Below are positions 21,713-30,770 of a stretch of 51,940 bases of DNA, in pieces. Position 1 is the first letter of the stretch; each line of letters starts with the position of its first letter. This DNA comes from Actinomortierella ambigua (taxonomy: Eukaryota; Mortierellomycota; Mortierellomycetes; Mortierellales; Mortierellaceae), in the NCBI GenBank assembly GCA_016098155.1, contig JAAAJB010000224.1, positions 1 to 51,940 of the forward strand. Reading direction: 5' to 3'. The translations under genes and the position numbers were made by a program. The notes below the pieces were generated by a model, which was not told where the DNA came from, made no database searches, and worked only from the letters and a program-made list of their open reading frames with translations.

Positions 21713-22485
21713 GATCTAGAAGCTGGTCTTTCAGCTTGCCGCAAGGCTCTCCCTGGGAAGGATGTCTTGAACTCTATCTGCCGTACCTTGGGGTACAAGA
21801 AGAAACTGCTTCCCTTACTACCCAGCACTCGTAAGAGTTGATTTTCTCTAAGCCAAACTACCTTCTGGCATTGAAGGCGAGTTGCATGTCGGCGTCTCAA
21901 AGGAATGATGTCCTCGCAAATTTCGAGAGACTCGTGATCCCCATCAATGATGCTCGCTCCTAGTCTTGGGACGCAACCAAGAAAGCCTTCATGCAGGCTG
22001 TTGACCAGGAAAGTGCCATTAGGGATGCTGTCGCTCGCCTGTATTCCATTGGACCTCGTGAGAAGGGGGACTACAAAGATTTTGTAAGTAGTATTCGTGA
22101 GCTATTCAAGCAGGTAGCGGAGGTTGACAACCATGTCGACTTCATGTACCGCATCATTTTGCTCATCTCCAGTGATGGTAGAACAAAGATGCTGGAGCAC
22201 TCTGAAGACATCAAAAGGATCTCGTCACTGGAGGGTCTTCGTGCCCGGCTCATCGCGCTCTGCACCCATCTGCACCCAAGCAGTTCTGCCTCTATTGTCG
22301 CACTTTGGGTCAGCTTGCTGATGACTGTGCCAAGCTAAAGGTAAAAAGAGCGTCAGCTTCCAACATGACCACTACTGAACCAGCAGCAGCTCCCTACTTT
22401 CCTGATATTGCTGCTAATCACGAGATTTTCCACAAGAGCATGCCTGTCAAGGTCAATCAGACCAACCGCGGTTGTTCGGGATGAA
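21713..22485 (+). pseudogene. Retroelement gag core and zinc knuckle, decayed
   Basis: The + strand reads LEAGLSACRKALPGKDVLNS, a stop-interrupted stretch, then SWDATKKAFMQAVDQESAIR and DYKDFVSSIRELFKQVAEVD, which has the look of a Ty3-type gag capsid domain. Near 22270 the frame shifts. The next frame gives QFCLYCRTLGQLADDCAKLK at about 22281-22340, a CCHC zinc knuckle (C-x2-C-x4-H-x4-C) in which the His is replaced by Gln. It then reads on to a stop near 22485. At least three stops and one frameshift make it non-functional. Confidence 0.65.
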
Positions 22486-23489
22486 CATCGGCGCAGCGAT
22501 TGGGTCCACGCCCTTTTGCCTCTGTACGTTCGAGGAGTTTCAAACACGTATGCTCGACGTTTGTGTGCCCGCACATGTATCTTCCATGCTTATCTCGCTT
22601 TCGCTTGCGAGGTTTCTGGAACACCAATCCCTGCCTATGATGTTGTATGGCCATGTGGTTGCATGCTCTCGTGGTGGTACCTCCCCCTCCCAATCGCAGA
22701 CTCAGAATCTCCGAATTTTTTTTTTTTGGCGCCCGACGCAAGCCCGACCATCAATTCCGTTCTTTCTCATGGTGCATTTGTTCGCCCGTTATTTCCGTAC
22801 GCGAGGCCTCATCTACCCATCAACTTCATCCTCGCCTTCGGGTACTATGACGTTTTGTTGCTACTCATAAAAACCATCTCATCATATGTAATATTTTTAC
22901 CTTCCCATATCGGCTTGTTAAACACACTCTACTCAATCGTGAAATGGTGAGTGGCGGAGGTAGTGCCGAATACCTCTCGAAAGGGCGGGGCTCTACCTCG
23001 AGCTACGCGCTCGGTAGCTAGCTGACTCATCTGCAAGCAGATTACTCATTGAGCAGGGAAACCAGTTTTTTTAGGCACTCGATACATACCCGATAAACGT
23101 CGATCGCTCCTTTGTTGTGACACTGCTGTGTGCAGTGAGGGGTCTTTGTACCCAAAACTCTAGCGGACTCTTCGCTAATCAACGATATGATAAATGGGGT
23201 GAAGCAAAGACCCAGTTCGTCAGAGCGGGATGTCATTCCCTGGGCTATGACAGATTCATGGATAAGCAACCTACTTTGCTTCCTTGTGTTATTGCTTTGG
23301 CCACATCTACCGCCTCGACTCCAGTCACCTTGTGACGGGTCTTCTCCCCCCCCCATTCTTTGCCACCAGACACTTGCAGGCTGGCCTCCATCGCCAAGCT
23401 CCCATGTGCCGATGCTCCAATCCTGGCTTCGCATCAAGACAGCTGGGGGCCACTCTTTCTCATCCTTGACCTTACAAAGGTAGAGTGCT

Positions 23490-23605
23490 TGGTGAATGAG
23501 GCTATGATGGACTGGATGATACATTTGGATGCTGCAATGACCCCCCGACTGACACAATACCTTTTGATATACTCTATCTTTTTCCTGACACCAGAACCTA
23601 TACAT
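23490..23605 (+). repeat. Imperfect direct repeat, copy 1
   Basis: Contains GCTATGATGGACTGGATGAT and, about 40 nt later, ACCTTTTGATATACTCCATC-like sequence followed by a T run and AGAACC. The same order of blocks recurs near 23855-23972. Confidence 0.5.
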
Positions 23606-23854
23606 ATCATGATCATCTCCACTTACACACTTACCCATACCCATCCGGCATCCCATTCACTAACAACACTCCAAAGAATCAAAGCGGGAGAAAAAGAACC
23701 ACCACACCATCATGAGTGCATAATCACCACCATCACCACCATCATCACCACTACGTCAACAAAACCCCATCGAATCGAAGCAAAAAAAAAATAAAATAAA
23801 AAAAAAGATAGAACCACCACCACTTACTCGGATTACACAAAGGTGTGACGCGTG

Positions 23855-23972
23855 ATGAACAATGCTATGAATGACTCTGGTGGACTGGATGATACACATA
23901 TCATATCAAATAATCCTCTGCTGACATAGTGCCTTTTGATGCACTCCATCTTTTTTCCCGGATAGAACCTTG
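23855..23972 (+). repeat. Imperfect direct repeat, copy 2
   Basis: Contains GCTATGAATGACT, GGTGGACTGGATGATACA, then GACATAGTGCCTTTTGATG, CACTCCATCTTTTTT and AGAACC, matching the block order of copy 1. No terminal structure or coding capacity identifies the element. Confidence 0.5.
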
Positions 23973-25798
23973 CGCGCGATGTATGCAACATGAAACAAGA
24001 ACAAGTGCCACTAGCACTACCACTACCAATAGTATCATCATCATTCCCTCACGACCGAGGAATGGTGACTAACGAACACTGATGACGATGTTGCGCGTGC
24101 ATCCAAGGTAACGAATTTTGAACAAATCATGATCAACCCCGAGTATGACGTTCAGCTGGATATCATGCAAACCAATGCTCACACTTTATGGTACTTGATG
24201 ATGATGATGCTTCAACATCCGCCTTCATTCAGTGGCAGAGGCTCAGTCATCAGCCATGCCTACCTGCCTCGCCAATCTTTGGTATTGATTCTTTGCATAC
24301 AACTTGACTTCACCCACATTCCTGGCCCTCTCCTTGCATGCTTTTAAACACAACCATTCATTTAATTTGCACACGGTCCATTTGTTTCTCAATGAACAAT
24401 TCCACGCACAGGACGCGTTATGTGCCTCGACAACTTTGGCTACACAACAATGTGTCAATTAGAGGACGGCCATGCCAATGAGATGGCTTTCTCAATAGTA
24501 TTGTTTATCGCCAAGGGGAAAAAAAAAGAGCCAACCCCCTCCCCCCTCGCCACTTGGCTACGATTTGTGGGGATGTAATCCTCAGAAAGAGAAGGCGACT
24601 TTCAATGCAGATGTTCCCGATTGCTAGGATTTAACGTAATCATGCCCTATGGACGCTCGCATCCCTTCATCCTTGACAACGATTGAAACGACATACAACC
24701 GCTACGGATAAAAGACAATCGAACCCTGTTTGCTCATTATGTCATAACGCTATCCATTCCTGTCTTCATCGATCAGGATGGTTAAAAAAAAGCAAAGCGA
24801 GGCCGGCTCTACAATTATATCACAGGCAAATGCACAGACCACATTGAAAATTGGTAGTTCCCCATTCTCGGATTCCACGCGATCCTAATCTCACACGCAG
24901 CGCATGCAGTTTTGATGCAGCTTGTGGGGGGGGGGGAGGGAGAGTCGTTAACGGCTTAAATCACGTTGATCTACTACAGAGCGAGTTTTGGTAAGGAAAG
25001 AGAGGGAGTGAGGCACATTGTGTAATCGAGTCGAATGGGGTCCTTCCGCCCCCCCCGCGTACGCAATGACCCAATTGTCTGATCTTACACAATGCTCCGA
25101 ACTGCGCTCATTAGTGTTTGCTTTCACTTCCCTTTAGCTCGTCAAGACAAGCCTAGCATTTGAAACGTTGGGGACATTGAACCACATGTGTTCTCCCCGC
25201 CCTGGCTCTGACACACACCCCCTCCATCATGTTGGATGTGCCACTGGGGGAAAGCAAAGGAAGATCTCTCGCGCCCTCACGTTGCACATCAATCACCCGA
25301 GAAAGCATTTTCTCGAGACTCTGATTTGTCTGAGGAGCGAGGACAATCTTCCCCCTCACTTTCAAAGTTCAAACAGGCTAGCGCGCTGTTCGAAACCGAC
25401 ATTCACCGACATTGACGTGGGGTAAAAGCTTCTTTCCAGCATTTTACAAGTGGCGTGAGGAAGAGCTTGGGTAAGTAAAGCTAGCTAGCTAGCTATGTCC
25501 GAAGGCAGGACAGGATGACATGGCCTAACCACTTTTTCATGCTAAATCCTTCCCCCCCCCAGCCACACACGGGCGTCTTGCGCACAGGAAATGATCGCCA
25601 ATGTTTTACCATTGGGGGGTTATGCTTTTTTGTTTGTTTATTTTGTCTGTTGGTCTGTTTGTGTTTGTGCAAAGCTCAACGATATACTTGGAGGGGGATT
25701 TCCTGCACTTTTTTTTCCCCCTGCTGCTCGGCAAAGTATGTACAAAGTCGAACACAGTCTCCCATTGTAACAAAGTTGTCCTGAGAAAATGAGATGTT

Positions 25799-27571
25799 TT
25801 ATTGTGGCACTACTTGCTCTGGGAACTTGGGCGATGCTATGGAAGGCAAGGTCAGAGGTAATGACGGGGGTGAGAGTGACTCTGGAGAGTGCAAAGGGTG
25901 CGACACAGCCCTCGAGGAAGAAGACGAGGAAGGGGAGGAACTGGTAGAAGTGGAGATGGGAGGAGGGGACGGAGGGGGTGATCCTGGTCGGAATGTGGCG
26001 CCTTTTCTGGTTTCTCCTTCGAAGGAGGGTACGTCTATGACAACTGGGACTGCAAGCGTTATTGCTGCCGTGTCGGCGCCTACAGGGAAGGATGGTGTTG
26101 TGGATGAATCGCGCAGAGCAAGAGGGGATGGCTCGGGGGCACTCGCGTGACCAGGGGGGTTGGGAGAGGTAGAAAGAGCGCCTGCTCCTGTAAATGATGT
26201 GGTACTAACTATTGTGGCAGCGGCTGGTATGCCGGCTATTGTTCCTGTTGCTGTTGTTGTTGTTGTAGTTGTCGTTGCTGCTGCTGCTGCTGCTGCTGCT
26301 GAAGAAGGTGGGAAAGAAGAACCGACGCCTGCGCCGGCATCAATCGCCTCTTCATAAGAAGGCGGAAAGTCTGTCAAGACATGGTCCTGATGCTGGTCAT
26401 CTAGATGCTGTCGTGTCACAGCAATCCGCTTTTCATACGCCGACAAAGATGTGGGAGCTGTAGCACCGCCCAACGCAGTATTCGGTGGCGAGGATGAGGA
26501 CGAAGACGAAGGGCCGGGCAAAGCCGGTGCACTAGTCCAAGAAGAAGAGGAGGAAGGGGGATGCAACGGTGAAGAGGACGAGGGCGGGGAGGCAGAGGAT
26601 GATGATGAAGAGGAAGAGGCGGACGACGACGATGATGATGATGATGAAGAAGAAGAGGGGAACGAAGAAGAGTGGGAGGTGGCAGTGGTGATAGAGGCGG
26701 GGGTGGTGGAAGTTGAAGATGAAGAAGATATTGATGCTGGGATTGCTAGGAGGGTTGCAGCTGTAAGATGCGAGTGGTGGTGGTGCTGCTCCAACATCTC
26801 TACAGCAGAGGTACCGGCCGAGGAGGATGAAGACATAAAGTGCTCTTGGAGCGGGATGGAGGTCTCCGAGTTGGTGGGTGAGGTGAGGGTGATGATGGGA
26901 CACGCGAGCTTGATGTCACCAAAGTAGGCGGGGTCTTTGCCATTGGCCAAGTAGAACTCGTGGTGTGCCTTACTGCCTGGGTATCCAGACGACGAAAGGG
27001 AAGAGCTTCTCGAGAGGAGTGTCGATGCCCGTCTCGAGAGCGGTGGCAGGTGCTGTCGACTCTTTTCTGGGTCGACATGTGCTACCGGCCGCTTGCCTTT
27101 GTTGCCAAACAGGCGAGCCCAGTAGCGGGCGTACGTGGATGGCGACTTTAGCGACGAGGTGGGCGAGGAGGATGTGGTGGCTGCAGTCGCTGGAGGGATG
27201 GGACTGAAGAGCTGTTGCTGGTGGTGGTATGAGTGGTCGTCATAGCGCGAGTATGGTGGAGAAGAAGCTAGTGGTGGTTGTGGGTGGATGGGGGCTCCGG
27301 CAGCTGTAGTTTGCGGTGCAGTCGCAGGCGCCGGCAGCAGCTCTGCCTGCAACTTGCGCCTTGCCAGTCGTTTCAGACATGCGCGGCGAATGCAGAGCAG
27401 GCAAACAATAGCCACAGCCAAGGCCAAGATGGCAGCTGTGGCTATAAGGGCGGGATCTGGCATGGGTGGTTTGGAAGTCTGGTCATGGAGTTCGAGTTTT
27501 GGGCTGTCAGTGTCCAAGAGGGCATTGAGCTGTTGTTTGGAGGCAGTGTCTGTCAATGCTGGAAATGACAT
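25799..27571 (-). CDS. Single-pass membrane protein with PPSYEEA motif
   Basis: Unrecognised 590-residue protein in one exon. I start it at 27571 (MSFPALTDTASKQQ) rather than at the upstream in-frame ATG at 27739, because the extra 56 codons translate a CT repeat that looks like 5' UTR. One TM helix lies at ~40-61 (ALIATAAILALAVAIVCLLC), followed by IRRACLKRLARRK. The rest is cytoplasmic low complexity: Ser runs, His runs, Ala/Thr runs. Conserved-looking islands are YARYWARLFGNKGKRPVAH, HHEFYLANGKDPAYFGDIKL and, at residues 403-406, PPSY inside FPPSYEEAI. PPSYEEA is a typical ligand for WW domains of NEDD4/Rsp5-type ubiquitin ligases and recurs in membrane adaptors. The role is inferred as an adaptor or cargo for ubiquitin-dependent sorting. 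Confidence 0.72.
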   Translation of the reverse strand: MSFPALTDTASKQQLNALLDTDSPKLELHDQTSKPPMPDPALIATAAILALAVAIVCLLCIRRACLKRLARRKLQAELLPAPATAPQTTAAGAPIHPQPPLASSPPYSRYDDHSYHHQQQLFSPIPPATAATTSSSPTSSLKSPSTYARYWARLFGNKGKRPVAHVDPEKSRQHLPPLSRRASTLLSRSSSLSSSGYPGSKAHHEFYLANGKDPAYFGDIKLACPIITLTSPTNSETSIPLQEHFMSSSSSAGTSAVEMLEQHHHHSHLTAATLLAIPASISSSSSTSTTPASITTATSHSSSFPSSSSSSSSSSSSASSSSSSSSASPPSSSSPLHPPSSSSSWTSAPALPGPSSSSSSSPPNTALGGATAPTSLSAYEKRIAVTRQHLDDQHQDHVLTDFPPSYEEAIDAGAGVGSSFPPSSAAAAAAAATTTTTTTTATGTIAGIPAAATIVSTTSFTGAGALSTSPNPPGHASAPEPSPLALRDSSTTPSFPVGADTAAITLAVPVVIDVPSFEGETRKGATFRPGSPPPSPPPISTSTSSSPSSSSSSRAVSHPLHSPESLSPPSLPLTLPSIASPKFPEQVVPQ

Positions 27572-28242
27572 TTCCAGTGCAGGGAAAGGATGCCAATCGG
27601 GGATGGAGAGAGAGAGTAGAGAGAGAAGAGTGTGGGTAAGAGAGAGTGAAAGAGGGAGAGAGAGAGAGAGGGAGAGGGAGAGGGAGAGAGAGAGCGGGAG
27701 TGAGAGACGGGTGTGCGGATGAATGAAAGTTGTGTCCAAGAGAAAGAGAGAAAGAGAGAGAGAGAGGATATGGACCGGATAGGCATGATTGCATGGCGGG
27801 GGGGTGGGACATGGCCCATCCTCCCCTATCCCCTATCCCCTCCCCCCTTCTCCTTTCTCCTGTCTGTCTGCTGGAGGAGTGACCCGCACGTTGGCTGCTG
27901 GGTGGCCTTCTTTCATTCACCCGCGCCAGGACATGTATATATCTCTCTCTCCACAATTCCATACTATTTCGCTCTTCTACACGAACGAACCAACTGCTGC
28001 TGTTGGAGAGAGGGGGAAACAATAGTATGGGACGAACGGGCGGTTTCAGAAAGGGGAAAAAGTGGACACCCACTGCTGCTGGAGAGACCATCGCATCCAC
28101 CCAAAAGTGGAAATAGGGTCTTGTTTTGCGTTCCCTATTGTACCTTTATTTTTCATTTTCTCTCCACTTCTCTCTCTCTCTCTCTTCTTTGTTTTCCACT
28201 CCCCCACCCCTCCCCACTCTCTTTTCCTCTACATATCGAGCC
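27572..28242. promoter_or_regulatory. Divergent promoter with CT tracts
   Basis: It separates the PPSYEEA membrane protein (-) from the mitochondrial carrier (+). A long GA tract (27605-27770) reads as CT on the minus strand just upstream of its gene. A CT tract at 28158-28200 sits just upstream of the carrier ATG. Both strands therefore carry a pyrimidine tract 5' of the start. Confidence 0.5.
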
Positions 28243-30479
28243 ATGGCCTCGACAACGTCAAAGTCCGAGCCTGCCTCGGCTGATGTCTCTACTAGCAAGT
28301 ACGTGTCCTCGCCCTCTTCTCTCTCTCCTTCATCGACATGTTGCCACAAGGCACAATCAGTTTGTTGGAAATGCGGGCAGTTGCATTGTTCATTGACTTT
28401 TATGACTCAAGGAAGAGAGGTTGAAGGGGGGAGCACTGGTCTCTCGGCTGGTCTCTCTTTTTCCTCTCTCCGACTTGCCTGATTGTCTCTCTTTCGCTGT
28501 TCTTGGTACTAACCGAGCACTTTTGTTCTTTCTTCTTTCTTTGGGCATGTTAGGTTCTTGTCAAAGCTCGGCGCCGGTGCTGTTGCGGGCATTGTCGGTG
28601 TTCTGATTGTATACCCTCTCGACATGGTCAAGACCAGGTACGTGGTTGAGCAATCCAACTGGAGAAAGAAGGGTCAACAAAAAAACACCTCGGCAGAAAA
28701 AGGGACAAGGAATGCATTGTGAGAGAAGAAGGGAGGGGGGAAAGTGGTTGGATCAAACGGCTGTTGGTTGATCAGCACACAAATCAAAACCAAGGAGGAT
28801 CCCATCACTTCCGACGTATTATGTTGTATTGTGCTCTTATTTGGCCCTTCCTTTCCGATGGGTGAGTGGTTGATATACTTGTATACGTTACCATTTTTTA
28901 CTCACGCTCCTCCCCAAACTCTCTCTCTCTCTCTTATTTTAACCCCAACACTCTCATCACCATCTTTCTCAACTACACCCGAACAGACTTCAGAACCAGA
29001 AGCTGGATGCTCATGGACGACTTCAGTACAAGGGCGGCGTGGACTGCTTCCGTCAGGTTGTGGCCAAGGAGGGCGTTCGAGGATTGTATCGTGGCATGGT
29101 CCCCAACCTGATCGGTATCACTCCCGAGAAGGCCATCAAGCTGGCCGTCAACGACTTTGCACGCGAGTATTGGGCGGCCAAGACTGGCACCTCGGAGGAG
29201 AACTTGGCCATCCCGTATGGCATGTTGGCCGGTGCCACCGCAGGATTCTGCCAGGTCATTGCTACCAACCCTATGGAGATTGTGAAGATTCAAATGCAAG
29301 TCGCTGGTGGACAAAAGCTCGCTCCTGGAGAGACACGACCCACCGCCATGTCCATCGTCCGTAACCTCGGCCTTCGTGGCATGTACCGCGGCACACCTGC
29401 CACTCTCATGAGGTAATTTTTTTTTAATCCAGTGCTTTTTGTGGAGAAATGGATCTACCCGCCTCCCCAATGAGCTATTTGTCGTTTTGTAGCACAGTGA
29501 CCTCATTCAGCTCTGACCAATTCTTCCGTTTCTCCTTACTGCTTTACAGAGATGTTCCCTTCTCCATCATCTTCTTCCCATTGAACTCATATCTGAAGCT
29601 GCAAGGAACCAACGCCGATGGCAAGGTGCCCTTCTCTATGGTGTTTGGCGCTGGTATTGTCTCCGGCATGGTCGCTGCCGGTGCCGTCACTCCTGCAGAT
29701 GGTACGTGTGTCGAAACCTAACTCCCCCTACCTCCTTTTTCATTTGGATTGACTGAACCCTGGACTCGAGCGGATTCTAAGCCAAGCGAAGAGATATTGA
29801 ATGAGGGATTTGTACAAGGCACTTATGTGAGAGGCGTTCTCCTCGAGAGCGATGGTTCAGATGACTGAGCATTCTTCTCAGTCTTTATTGCTTTTCGTCG
29901 TTGAACCATCCCCGAAGACGCTGGCCACGGCATTGGTGCAAGCTAATGGATCCTATTGCTATTATATTTTCTTCCCTCTTCTGTGGTTCTATGAGAGGAC
30001 AAAGCAATGATTACACCACCACACACCAAACAAACATCTAACTTTCCACCCCACCTTTTCTTATTACTTCATCTTATCTATCTTCAGTAATCAAGACAAG
30101 ACTGCAGGTCGCCACAAGACCAGGCGAGGTCGCTCACAAGGGCATTGCAGACTGCTTCCAGCACATCGTCCGGAAAGAGGGTGTCTCTGCCCTGTTCAAG
30201 GGCATTGTTCCTCGTTGCATGATTGTCGCTGTAAGACACCCCCTCACTTGTGGTTTTTTTTCATGTTTTCGAAGCCGTTTTCACTGTTGGATCACACGAC
30301 TACAGACTAACCTCCCTGGACTTCATTTTTTTTCCAACAATTAGCCCATGTTTGCTATCGCCTTGCTGGTGTACGACCTTCAACAGCGCTACCTGACTCC
30401 CACCAACCTCTCAGAGAAGCTCAACCAGCACACCCCTACCTCGTCGCCAATCATGATGCTCACGGAACGGAAAGCATAA
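28243..30479 (+). CDS. Mitochondrial glutamate-type carrier (SLC25)
   Basis: Mitochondrial inner-membrane carrier, 331 residues, six exons: 28243-28298, 28554-28637, 28987-29412, 29550-29701, 30088-30230 and 30345-30479. All three repeats of the family carry the Px[DE]xx[KR] signature: YPLDMVKTR, NPMEIVKIQ and TPADVIKTR. The segments TPEKAIKLAVNDFAREYW, AGATAGFCQVIATNPMEIVK, RDVPFSIIFFPL and APMFAIALLVYDLQQ closely resemble the glutamate carriers GC1/GC2 (SLC25A22/A18), which import glutamate with a proton. The Ala/Ser/Thr-rich first exon is a short N-terminal extension. It is convergent with the Rpn1 gene. Substrate is inferred from family resemblance; an aspartate/glutamate carrier is less likely because no EF-hand domain precedes it. 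Confidence 0.9.
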
Positions 30480-30558
30480 AGAGCGTTCCAACCCCTCGCA
30501 TTTACCTTCGACTTAGAGATTCCATCACCCGTCTTTTGTTTCTGCTGCAATTGACAAG

Positions 30559-30564
30559 AATAAA
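30559..30564 (+). terminator. Polyadenylation signal of the carrier gene
   Basis: An AATAAA hexamer lies 80 nt after the carrier stop codon. Confidence 0.45.
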
Positions 30565-30770
30565 TACTCATAGACTAAAACTTGGTTGACGAGGTGGAGT
30601 GCTTTTCTCCTTTGCTGCATTCAATGGGCGAGGACCAGTTTACAACAATGCCGGCAATATCAACGATAAGGAAAAAAAAAAAAAAAAAAAACTTGATCTT
30701 GATCTTGAGGTCTGTTTATTCTTCTCATGTCCAAGAAATAAGAAGACGTAAAACAAAAAAAAATAGCTAT

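Larger units (their letters stand above)
22486..25798. other. Gene-poor region
   Basis: About 3.3 kb in which no gene can be supported. The longest open frames (23042-23656 on the minus strand, 204 codons; 22408-22950 on the plus strand) have no signal peptide, domain or splice continuity. Imperfect direct repeats occur at about 23490-23605 and 23855-23972. Simple sequence includes ACC/ATC repeats at 23720-23765, a (CTAG)n run at about 25480-25495 and G runs at 24924-24940. It probably consists of old repeat debris continuing the retroelement nest. Confidence 0.45.

Noticed and set aside
22408..22950. 180-codon + strand open frame after the gag remnant
   Set aside because: Begins in another frame of the dead gag and shows no recognisable protein features.
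22981..23040. tRNA-like string on the minus strand (TAGCTCGAGGTAGAGC resembles an A box)
   Set aside because: No B box (GGTTCGAATCC-like) or foldable acceptor stem at the right distance.
23042..23656. 204-codon minus-strand open frame
   Set aside because: No domain, leader, splice context or composition typical of the real genes here; overlaps a repeat copy.
23720..23765. CRISPR-like or tandem repeat array (CATCACCACC units)
   Set aside because: Simple microsatellite without spacers, in a eukaryotic genome.
27572..27739. N-terminal extension of the PPSYEEA protein starting at 27739
   Set aside because: The extension is mostly a translated CT repeat (LSLSLSL) and resembles 5' UTR; ATG 27571 is preferred.
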